A stretch of 28,610 nt of DNA from the NCBI GenBank assembly GCA_013002595.1, contig JABDJG010000322.1:1-28610 (forward strand), in the 5' to 3' direction. Both the position numbers and the translations under genes were made by a program. The notes beneath the pieces are model-generated. The model was not told where the DNA came from and made no database searches. It saw only the letters and a list, made by a program, of their open reading frames with translations. Source of the stretch: Hyphomicrobiales bacterium (GTDB lineage: Bacteria > Pseudomonadota > Alphaproteobacteria > Rhizobiales > Aestuariivirgaceae). Positions 15,784 through 23,400 of this stretch are shown in pieces (within the stretch, counting starts at the first letter, position 1; every line of letters starts with the position of its first letter).

Positions 15784-15969
15784 ATGCGTGAGTTTTTGAG
15801 TAACTGGCTGCGTGAGCTGTCCAAGCTTTCCGAAGATGACGAAGCCGCAACATCGATCGAATATGCGATGATTGCCGGCACGGTGACCCTGGCCATCGTG
15901 TTCGCGCTTTCGGACATCGAAGAGTCGATGCGCGCGATCTACACCGCCGTAGGCAAGGGCTTCAACTAA
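15784..15969 (+). CDS. Flp family type IVb pilin
   Basis: This 61-residue pilin precursor has a short charged leader, then ATSIEYAMIAGTVTLAIVFA, which contains the conserved Glu5-Tyr6 of mature Flp pilins (E26, Y27), and one hydrophobic helix. Prepilin peptidase (TadV/CpaA type) would cut between A21 and A22. AGAGGG lies about 10 nt before the ATG. The position before the cut is Ala rather than the usual Gly. No tad/cpa secretion genes lie in the window, so this is an orphan copy. It converges with the methyltransferase gene after 8 bp. Confidence 0.92.
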   Translation: MREFLSNWLRELSKLSEDDEAATSIEYAMIAGTVTLAIVFALSDIEESMRAIYTAVGKGFN

Positions 15970-15977
15970 AGTTCGTT

Positions 15978-16865
15978 TTATTCATCCTTCAGTGGAAACT
16001 CTTTGGTCGACAAAGCATCCGCAAGGCGCGTTTTGGCGCTGCCGGGTTTCAATGGCTGCTGTTGACTTTCATGTGGTGACCAGCCGGTGAGATAGAATAT
16101 CTCGAAGGTCGCAGGGACACGGCCATCCTGCCTGGCAAATTCATTTTCATAGGCCGCGCAGGCGCACGCCAGGGTCTGACGCGTGGTGGGCCTGGTGCTG
16201 CGCTGGGCGAGCGCGTTGGACAGACCCATCTGCTTGATTTCGCGCATTGCCGACAGGGCATCGGCATAAGTGACAGTGACCGGGTCGGTATCGACCACAG
16301 GCAGGGAAAAGCCGGCGCGCTGCAGCAATCCCCCCATGTCGCGAATGTCGGCAAACGGCGCCACACGCAAGCTGACAGTGCCTTCCAGCTCGCTTTCTGC
16401 TGCCAACCAGGCATGGCGCAGCTCGTTAAGCGTCGTGCCGCCAAAAAGAGCCGCCATGAACAGACCGTCAGGTTTGAGCGCACGTGATATTTGGATCAAG
16501 GCACCTGGCAGGTCATTGGCATGGTGCAGGCTGAGCAAAGAGATCACACAGTCGAGACTGTTCTCGGCAAACGGCAAGGCTTCATCATCACACAGAATAT
16601 CTGCTGCATGGCCGCGTGCGGTTCGCGCCGTCACGATGTCTCCAAATCGTCCCGTCTCTATTAGTTGCCTGGCAATTCCATCAGGCTTGTCGGCAATGAC
16701 AACAGCTCTGTCGAACTCCCGCAGTATGAGGCCGAGGCGATCGAGGATGTCTTCAGCGGCGCGGCGGTGCAAAAAATCAGGGAAATCATCCGACTGCAGC
16801 GCGTTCGACAGGCGCGCCCGGACCAAGGTCCGGTCAAATATCTTGTTGGCTGTCCGCTCGCCCAT
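15978..16865 (-). CDS. SAM-dependent methyltransferase-domain protein (BioC/NDUFAF5-like)
   Basis: This 295-residue protein has a class I methyltransferase core. The stretch LDCVISLLSLHHANDLPGAL forms the motif III/IV region, and PDGLFMAALFGGTTLNELRH follows. The N-terminus (ANKIFDRTLVRARLSNALQS) matches the alphaproteobacterial family related to human NDUFAF5, a complex I assembly factor that hydroxylates an arginine. The motif I glycine loop is degenerate (VVIADKPDG region). It is transcribed leftward, divergent from comF, which is its usual neighbour in rhizobia. Substrate and reaction are unproven. Confidence 0.85.
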   Translation of the reverse strand: MGERTANKIFDRTLVRARLSNALQSDDFPDFLHRRAAEDILDRLGLILREFDRAVVIADKPDGIARQLIETGRFGDIVTARTARGHAADILCDDEALPFAENSLDCVISLLSLHHANDLPGALIQISRALKPDGLFMAALFGGTTLNELRHAWLAAESELEGTVSLRVAPFADIRDMGGLLQRAGFSLPVVDTDPVTVTYADALSAMREIKQMGLSNALAQRSTRPTTRQTLACACAAYENEFARQDGRVPATFEIFYLTGWSPHESQQQPLKPGSAKTRLADALSTKEFPLKDE

Positions 16866-16960
16866 TACGTGCTTAATCCGGAAATACGATTGTCAATTGC
16901 ACATTTGCAATTGCAGGACGGGCATTGCAAGCGGCGGCTTTGGCCCGCAAAATAGTCTGC

Positions 16961-17737
16961 ATGACACTGGAGACGGCATGGCAAGTTGGCAAGTCCGTGC
17001 CCGCGCGGTTGGCGCGGGCGGTGCTGGATTTTGCGTTGCCGCCGTGCTGTGTCATCTGCAGCGATGCGGTTATCGAGCACAATGCACTGTGTGCCGGCTG
17101 CTGGTCCAAGCTGGAGTTCATCGAGCCGCCGCGCTGCGACGTTTTCGGTACGCCGTTGCCGTTCGATAGCGGAGGCCGTCAACTGAGTGCCGCCGCTGCC
17201 CGGCATGTGCCGGCCTGGGACCGGGCCAGGGCAGCGGTTAAATTCGATGGTCATTCCCGAAAGGTTGTGCATGCGCTCAAGTACCACGATAGGCATGAAG
17301 TGGTGAAACTGATGTCAGGTCTAATGCGGCGTGGCGGTCATGAGCTTTTGGAGGATGCCGATATTTTGGTGCCGGTGCCGCTGTATTGGGGGAGAATGTG
17401 GGCGCGGCGGTTCAATCAGGCCGCCATGCTGGCTCAAAAGATGGCTGAGGATGTGCCTGCCGGCTACCGGCCCGATTTGCTGGTGCGCGGGCGGCCGACA
17501 CAGTCGCAGGTGGGTCTGAACGCCAAGGCGCGTCATGACAATGTTAAGGGCGCCTTCAGTGTTATCGAGGATCTTGTCAGCGATGTTTTCGACCGCCGTA
17601 TCGTGCTGGTCGATGACGTGCTGACGACCGGCGCCACCGCGCAGGCTTGTGCCAAGTCGCTCAAAAAGGCCGGTGCCCGGCGGGTCGACGTTTTGGTGTT
17701 TGCCCTTGTGTCAGATGCGCAGCGTGGCCATGTTTAG
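16961..17737 (+). CDS. ComF family phosphoribosyltransferase-like protein
   Basis: This protein of about 258 residues has an N-terminal four-cysteine zinc finger (CCVICSDAVIEHNALCAGC). A phosphoribosyltransferase-type domain follows with the PRPP loop IVLVDDVLTTGATA near the C-terminus. ComF proteins take part in natural transformation and recombination in some bacteria; in alphaproteobacteria the role is untested. ATG 16961 is preferred over a TTG at 16925. In rhizobia a glutaredoxin gene (grxC) often follows comF; here the amidase gene follows directly after 21 bp. The upstream 95 bp also carry the promoter of the divergent methyltransferase gene. Confidence 0.93.
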   Translation: MTLETAWQVGKSVPARLARAVLDFALPPCCVICSDAVIEHNALCAGCWSKLEFIEPPRCDVFGTPLPFDSGGRQLSAAAARHVPAWDRARAAVKFDGHSRKVVHALKYHDRHEVVKLMSGLMRRGGHELLEDADILVPVPLYWGRMWARRFNQAAMLAQKMAEDVPAGYRPDLLVRGRPTQSQVGLNAKARHDNVKGAFSVIEDLVSDVFDRRIVLVDDVLTTGATAQACAKSLKKAGARRVDVLVFALVSDAQRGHV

Positions 17738-17758
17738 GCAGGTAAGGAGATTGCGCCG

Positions 17759-18619
17759 ATGGCTCAACAGGTGAAAAGTCGCGTTGCCTGTATCCAAACG
17801 TGCTCAGGGCTGAGACCCGCAGCGAACATTGATGATGCGGAAGGTTTGATCAGGCGAGCCGTGGCCGATGGCGCCACGCTGGTTGCAACGCCTGAGATGA
17901 CAAATGTCATCGAGTCAAAGCGGGATCGGCTGCTTGGAAAAGTCGGCCAGCAACTGGACGACCCGTCGGTAAAACGGTTGGCAGAGTTGGCAGGTGAACT
18001 GAATATCACCTTATTGGTGGGATCACTGGCATTGCGTGATGGCGATGACAAACTGGTCAACCGGTCATTGCTGTTTGCTCCCGATGGCACCTTGGTTGCA
18101 CATTATGACAAGGTCCATATGTTCGACGTCGAACTGGAGGGCGGTGAGCGGTATCACGAATCGAGAAGTTACCAGGCCGGTACCCGCGCGGTCATTGCCG
18201 ATGCGCGCGAAGGCCGGATTGGCATGACCATCTGCTATGATATGCGGTTTGCCGCGCTCTACAGGATATTGGCGCAGGCAGGCGCTGAAATCATAACCAT
18301 TCCATCCGCCTTCACCCGGCCGACCGGCAAGGCGCATTGGGAAGTGCTGCTCCGGGCGCGGGCCATCGAGACAGGATGCTATGTTCTGGCGCCTGCCCAG
18401 AGCGGTGTGCACGAGAGCGGCCGCAAGACCTATGGGCATTCGATGATTGTGGCACCGTGGGGCGAAGTTGTCGGCGAAATGGGCGAAGACACAGGAATTT
18501 TGGTTGCCGATATAGATCTGGATGAAGTAAAGGCTGCCCGCCGGAAAGTTCCGGCGCTGGAGCACGACCGGGCGTTTGCCGGCCCGGGCCGAAGTGAATT
18601 CATAAGGGTTGCGTCATGA
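17759..18619 (+). CDS. Carbon-nitrogen hydrolase (nitrilase superfamily, Nit1-like amidase)
   Basis: This 286-residue enzyme has the nitrilase catalytic triad as E46 (ATPEMTN), K118 (YDKVHMFDV) and C159 (TICYDMRFA). The Nit1/NIT branch hydrolyses deaminated glutathione to 2-oxoglutarate and cysteinylglycine, a metabolite-repair reaction. The MFDVELEGGERYHES segment and the comF-DUF1178 neighbours fit that branch. TAAGGAG at 17743-17749 supports the start. Its stop codon overlaps the ATG of the DUF1178 gene as ATGA, so the two are coupled. The exact substrate is inferred from family only. Confidence 0.92.
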   Translation: MAQQVKSRVACIQTCSGLRPAANIDDAEGLIRRAVADGATLVATPEMTNVIESKRDRLLGKVGQQLDDPSVKRLAELAGELNITLLVGSLALRDGDDKLVNRSLLFAPDGTLVAHYDKVHMFDVELEGGERYHESRSYQAGTRAVIADAREGRIGMTICYDMRFAALYRILAQAGAEIITIPSAFTRPTGKAHWEVLLRARAIETGCYVLAPAQSGVHESGRKTYGHSMIVAPWGEVVGEMGEDTGILVADIDLDEVKAARRKVPALEHDRAFAGPGRSEFIRVAS

Positions 18620-19059
18620 TCCGCTATGATCTTGTGTGCAAGGACGGGCATTCGTTCGACAGCTGGTTTCGCGATAGTGATGCTTATGACAAGCTTGTCA
18701 AAGCGGGCCAGGTCAGTTGCACCGTGTGCGGTTCCAGCGAAGTTGAAAAAGCGCTCATGGTTCCGGGCATCCCGTCGCGGCACAACAAGTACGAGCCGAC
18801 CAATCAGCAGATGGTCGCCGGCCCGCAGAATGCCCAACAGCGCGAATTGATGGATGCTGTCCGGCGGCTGCGCAAACAGGTGTCTGACAACGCTGATTAC
18901 GTCGGCGAGCAGTTTCCGGAAGAAGCCCGCAAGATGCATTACGGTGAAACCGAAGAGCGTGGGATCTACGGTGAGGCCTCGGTTGACGAAGCCAAGGAGC
19001 TGGTGGAAGAGGGCATCAAGGTTGCGCCCTTGCCGAAATTGCCGGAAGAGGCGAATTAG
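18616..19059 (+). CDS. DUF1178 family protein
   Basis: This 147-residue protein begins MIRYDLVCKDGHSFDSWFRD and has a second pair of cysteines in CTVCGSS. Together these form a rubredoxin-like zinc-ribbon at residues 1-45, typical of DUF1178. The rest is helical and acidic, with GEQFPEEARKMHYGETEERG, the other family hallmark. The function is unknown. It is translationally coupled to the upstream amidase gene. The next gene is a cysteine synthase homolog, whereas in rhizobia I recall ubiG/lysC being close by. Confidence 0.92.
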   Translation: MIRYDLVCKDGHSFDSWFRDSDAYDKLVKAGQVSCTVCGSSEVEKALMVPGIPSRHNKYEPTNQQMVAGPQNAQQRELMDAVRRLRKQVSDNADYVGEQFPEEARKMHYGETEERGIYGEASVDEAKELVEEGIKVAPLPKLPEEAN

Positions 19060-19097
19060 TTTCAAATTCCAAGACGGGCTCGAGGATAACAGCCGCC

Positions 19098-20069
19098 GTG
19101 GATGCACAACGACCCAAGATCGACAAGCCGGGCCGCGGCAAGGTCTATGACAACCTGCTTCAGACCATTGGCAATACGCCGTTGGTGCGTGTCGGCAGGC
19201 TTGCAAAAGAGGCCGGCTGTGTGGCTGACGTGCTGGCAAAGCTTGAATTCTTCAACCCTTTAGCAAGTGTCAAAGACCGAATTGCGGTTTCAATGATCGA
19301 GGCGATGGAGGCCGATGGGACCATCGGCCCCGGCAGCGTCATTGTCGAACCGACTGCCGGCAATACCGGGATTGGGCTGGCCTTTGTCTGTGCCGCAAAG
19401 AGCTACCGGTGCATCTTGACGATGCCAGACAGCTTTTCCATCGAGCGATGCAAACTGATGAAGTTCCTCGGTGCTGAGCTTGTACTCACGCCGCGTGAGA
19501 GAGGCATCAGCGGAGCAATAGACAAGGCGAACGAAATTGTTGCCCTGACCGACAATGCGGTTATGCCCTGGCAGTTTGGACATGAGGCGAACCCCGAAAT
19601 TCACCGCAGGACAACTGCGGAAGAAATCTGGTTCGATACTAACGGCGATGTTGATGCTGTTGTCATCGGTGTCGGCACCGGAGGTACGCTGACCGGCGTT
19701 GGCGAAGTGGTCAAGGAGCGCAAGCCCGAGGTCCAGATCATTGCGGTTGAGCCTGAAAGCAGCCCGGTGTTGTCTGGCGGAGAGCACTTTGCGCACAACA
19801 TTCAGGGTATCGGAACCGGCTTTGTTCCAGATGTTCTCAATGTCGATCTGATCGATGAAGTCATGACAGTCAGTGAAAGAGATTCATTGCAGACAGCGCA
19901 GCAGTTGGCCGCTGTTGAAGGCATTCCGGCTGGAATTTCTTCAGGTGCTGCCCTTTTCTGCGCCTTGCGTGTCGCAGCGCGGGATCAGATGAAAGGAAAA
20001 ACGGTTGTGACGATCCTGCCAAGCTTTGCCGAACGCTATCTGTCGACCGCGTTGTTCGACGGACTCTAA
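19098..20069 (+). CDS. cysK: Cysteine synthase family PLP enzyme with altered active-site motifs
   Basis: This 323-residue fold-type II PLP enzyme aligns over its full length with cysteine synthase A, which makes cysteine from O-acetylserine and sulphide. The PLP lysine is in NPLASVKDR, the glycine loop is GVGTGGTLTGVG, and the pyridine-nitrogen Ser is in GISSGAA. Several usually strict positions differ: NPGGSVKDR is NPLASVKDR, the substrate loop TSGNTG is TAGNTG, and QQFENPANP is WQFGHEANP. These could alter the acceptor or donor, as in beta-cyanoalanine synthase or SbnA-type diaminopropionate synthases. The start is GTG 19098, with GAGGA at 19082-19086. It is separated by a strong hairpin from the convergent A-T-C gene. 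Ordinary cysteine synthesis remains the simplest reading. Confidence 0.88.
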   Translation: MDAQRPKIDKPGRGKVYDNLLQTIGNTPLVRVGRLAKEAGCVADVLAKLEFFNPLASVKDRIAVSMIEAMEADGTIGPGSVIVEPTAGNTGIGLAFVCAAKSYRCILTMPDSFSIERCKLMKFLGAELVLTPRERGISGAIDKANEIVALTDNAVMPWQFGHEANPEIHRRTTAEEIWFDTNGDVDAVVIGVGTGGTLTGVGEVVKERKPEVQIIAVEPESSPVLSGGEHFAHNIQGIGTGFVPDVLNVDLIDEVMTVSERDSLQTAQQLAAVEGIPAGISSGAALFCALRVAARDQMKGKTVVTILPSFAERYLSTALFDGL

Positions 20070-20102
20070 GTCAAAATGATAGAGCTTTATACTCTAAAGC
20101 CT

Positions 20103-20151
20103 AGAGCGCGATCGTTTTAGATTGGAACAATCTAAAACGTGAATCGCCCTC
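20103..20151. terminator. Long hairpin after cysK, likely two-way terminator
   Basis: CGTTTTAGATTG (20112-20123) pairs perfectly with CAATCTAAAACG (20127-20138) across a 3-nt loop. The stem extends with GCGAT/ATCGC after a small bulge. It lies between convergent cysK and the 74-residue gene. The run of T and A in the stem suits termination in either direction. Near-identical palindromes are, by my recollection, very common between genes in Hyphomicrobiales, so it is also a repeat element. Confidence 0.65.
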
Positions 20152-20218
20152 TAAGATATTGAAGTCGATCAGGTTTATGATTTTTTGTTGATTCAACCAA
20201 AAATCATCCTGATCTAGT
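20150..20218. repeat. Palindromic intergenic repeat, copy 2
   Basis: GATCAGG (20166-20172) and CCTGATC (20207-20213) frame an AT-rich imperfect hairpin. It shares GAAGTCGATCAGGTTTAT (20160-20177) exactly with copy 1 at 12793-12810, and ATCCTGATCTAG at the other end. Here it directly follows the long hairpin at 20103-20151, and the CTCTAAGA junction also matches copy 1. The full element may be a composite of both hairpins, with copy 1 carrying only the second half. Confidence 0.75.
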
Positions 20219-20237
20219 AGCGCAGAGATGTGACAGA

Positions 20238-20462
20238 TTATTTGCAAGCAGAGATGCTGCTTGCGACTTTCACCAACAAGGCTTCAATGTGCGATTGTCT
20301 TGCCTTTGACAATGCGAGCTCAGACTGCAGCAGCCGTTGCAATGCTTCCAATTCTTCCAGACTAAGATTGGTAAGGTCTGTATCTGGACTTGGCAAAAAA
20401 CCCATGCTGGCCACCTCATTTGTTCGAAGCTCAATTGTTGCCGTACCGTACACTAACGTCAC
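20238..20462 (-). CDS. 74-residue hypothetical protein coupled to the A-T-C gene
   Basis: I do not recognise this protein. Its ATG at 20462-20460 overlaps the stop codon of the upstream 1089-residue gene as ATGA, which points to translational coupling and a real gene. The N-terminal 30 residues are mixed, with MGFLPSPDTDLTNLSLEELE offering an internal start at residue 20. Residues about 33-70 look like one long amphipathic helix rich in L, E, A, Q and S, able to form a coiled coil. There is no signal peptide, no membrane span and no MbtH motif. It could be a docking or accessory subunit for the upstream enzyme. It is the last gene before the repeat and terminator hairpins. Confidence 0.62.
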   Translation of the reverse strand: MTLVYGTATIELRTNEVASMGFLPSPDTDLTNLSLEELEALQRLLQSELALSKARQSHIEALLVKVASSISACK

Positions 20463-23400
20463 GGACGGTTCAAGATTAGACCAATCAGTTTGCGATCCGG
20501 CTTGGACACGGCCAATTCTAGGAGGCGATTGAGGTCACAAACCAGCGTCTTGACCGTTTGGGGATCGAACTGGCTATCTTTATAGAGGCACCAGCCGACA
20601 ACGCCGTCGTGCGTTTCCTTAAGCAGAAACATGAAGTTAGAGCTGTTGATGGGCAGCATCAGCTGGTTCTGCTCGTGAATGTTCTCAACTCTGTACACAT
20701 CCAGGTGCTGAAGATCGATGTCAGGCTCAGAATGGCTGACAACTGAAAAATATACATCCGTTAAAGGGCCAGTATCGAGCCCGTCCATTTCGGCAAGCTT
20801 TGATACCAGGACTTCGAAAGGCAATTCTTGATGAGCATGTGCGTCAAGGACGGATTCGCGCACAGCTTGCAGTGCCTGTCGAAACGTCATGTCCTCGTTG
20901 ACGACTGTCCTGATCACCGTGGTGTTTTCGATAAGCCCCATCAAGCCGTCGGTTTGTGGCCGCGATCGATTGGCCATTGGCGTTGCAACGCAAATATCGC
21001 CTTGCGCGAACTTGCTCAAAAGCAGCTGCTTCAGGCCGGTTAGAAGCGCCATGAAAACGGTGCTGTTTTCGCCCCGAGCGAAGTCGGCCAGACGACCGAT
21101 CAGTTCATTATCGAAATGCACCGGGGCACGTTGAGTGCCAAAGCTCGCACCGGCCTTTGCCAGGTCGGGTTTTTTTGCAAAGACCGACACCGCGTTACTC
21201 AGTTTGGTGCGCCAGTAATCCAATTGCCGCCTGGCTGTCTCGCCTTGGCACCATTGGCGCTGCCAGCGTGCGAAATCAGAGAATTGAAACTGCGGCTTGA
21301 CCGGTATTGAACGCTTCCCGCGCAGGGCGTCACCATAGTGGCGGAACAATTCCTCCATCAGGATCTTCATGGTCCAGGCGTCCATGATGATGTGGTGAAT
21401 GGTCAAGATCAGCACGTGATCGTCGTCGGCAAACTTCAGCAGGCGCATCCGCAACGGCGGGGCCTTTGTGAGATGGAACATGTTCCAGGCCTCATCGGCT
21501 GCCCGTTCTTCAGCGAACCCCATCTTGTCGGCTGGCGGGACGAGCTTCCAGTCCTCGACTGCAATCTTCGAGCTGATGGCAGCGGATGGTATGGATTTCC
21601 AATGATCATTGGCGGACCTGAATGTTCTGCGAAATATCTCATTCCTGTAGGCAAGGGCTTTGACGGCGCGCTCGAAGGCGGGTGGGTCGAAATCGCCGAC
21701 CATTCGAAATACGAAAGGAATACTGAAGATCGGGAAGCCTTTCAGTTTGTTCTCCAGATTGAGGATGCATTCTTGAGCAATGGAAACCGCTTTTTCAGGT
21801 TTGGAGTCCGATTGAAGCGTCTCGAAGCTGAAGTCCTGTTCAATTGACCGGCGGCTGTCGGCGATCTGCTTGGCAAGCTCGGATACCGTCGGTGCTTCAA
21901 ACAGCGCCCGCAAAGACAAACTGACGTCAAACTCGTCGGACACGCGGATGGCGATCTGAATGGCCAGCAAGGAGTCACCGCCAAGCAGGAAAAAATCATC
22001 GCGCACGCCCACTTGCTCAAGACCAAACACCTCTGCCCAGATTGCTGCCAGGCGCTGTTCGGTGTGTGTTGCGGGGGCGGCATAATTGGACTGCCGGGCA
22101 TCAGTGGCGGCGGCGACATCGGTGAGTTCGAGGGTTTGCGCCATGTTGTTTCGTTGTATCTTTCCCGTCGTGCTTTTGGGTATCGTGTCAACGAAAACGA
22201 TGTGCCGAGGGATTTCCGCGTGTGTCAGTTTGTTGCTGTCGAGGGCGAACGACCGCAGATTCTGCACTGTGGCATTTGCCTGGGGCTTCAGCACAACCGC
22301 CGCCGCGACGTCTTCGCCGAGTCGCGGATGCGGAATTGAAAATGCGATGGCTTCGGCGACTGCCGGGTGGCCAAGCACAACCTCTTCGATCTTGCCAGGC
22401 GCTATTTTTTCTCCACCCCGGTTGATCAATTCCTTCGTGCGACCGACGATGTAGAGATAGCCATCTGCATCCAGATAACCAAGATCGCCGGTCCGAAACC
22501 ACCCGTCGGTCAGCAGATCTTTGCCGGTAACCGATGGGTTGTCGTAGCCGCGGGCAAGGTTTGGCCCACGCAGGGCAATTTCGCCCTCCCCGCCGGGCGG
22601 GCAGTGCTCGCCATTGCTGTTCAGGATTGTAATCTCGGGGCCGGCAGACCGTCCGACAGAGCCGGGTTTTTGCTGCATCGGCGGTAGCGGATTGGATGCA
22701 ATCTGGGAAGCGGCCTCGGTCATGCCGTAGGTTTCGATCACTGGGACTTCAAACAGATGTTCGAGCTCGTTGAACCGCTGCACGGGCAATGAGGCGGACG
22801 CGGAGCGGATTAACCTGAGTGAATGGCCCTTGAGCACGTGTTTGTGTTCGTGCGCCTCAGCCAGAATGGCCTGATGGATTGCGGGAACAGCTGTGTACCA
22901 CGTCGGTTGGAACTCATCCAAATACCGAAAAAATTCCGTCGCATCGAACTGGCGCATACACACAATGCTTGCACCGGCGGCCAGCGATGACATGAGACCC
23001 GAAATCAAGCCGTGAGCATGATAAAGCGGCAGAACACTTAACAACCTGTCGTTGCTCGACAAGCCGAGCGCATTGGCCGTGTTGATGGCGGAATGGCATA
23101 TGTTCAGATGTGTCAGCGGCACGACTTTCGGCTGCGAAGTGGTGCCTGAAGTGGGCAGGACAAAAGCGTCATCTGCAAGTTGGGAAAGCTCATTACCTGC
23201 CGGTTTCTTGCTGGCCGGACCGACCAGTTCGAAGGCTCCTGCACCGACATGTGGCAGTGGCACCAATTCGATTATCTGGAGGCCGAGGCTGGTTGCTGCA
23301 CGTTCGGCGGCGCTATTTGTTCTCAGAATGGTAACAAGTGCATCTACCCGCAATTCCTTGAAATAACCCGGCCAGTCGTCATCAGCGAGCCCCGGGTTGA

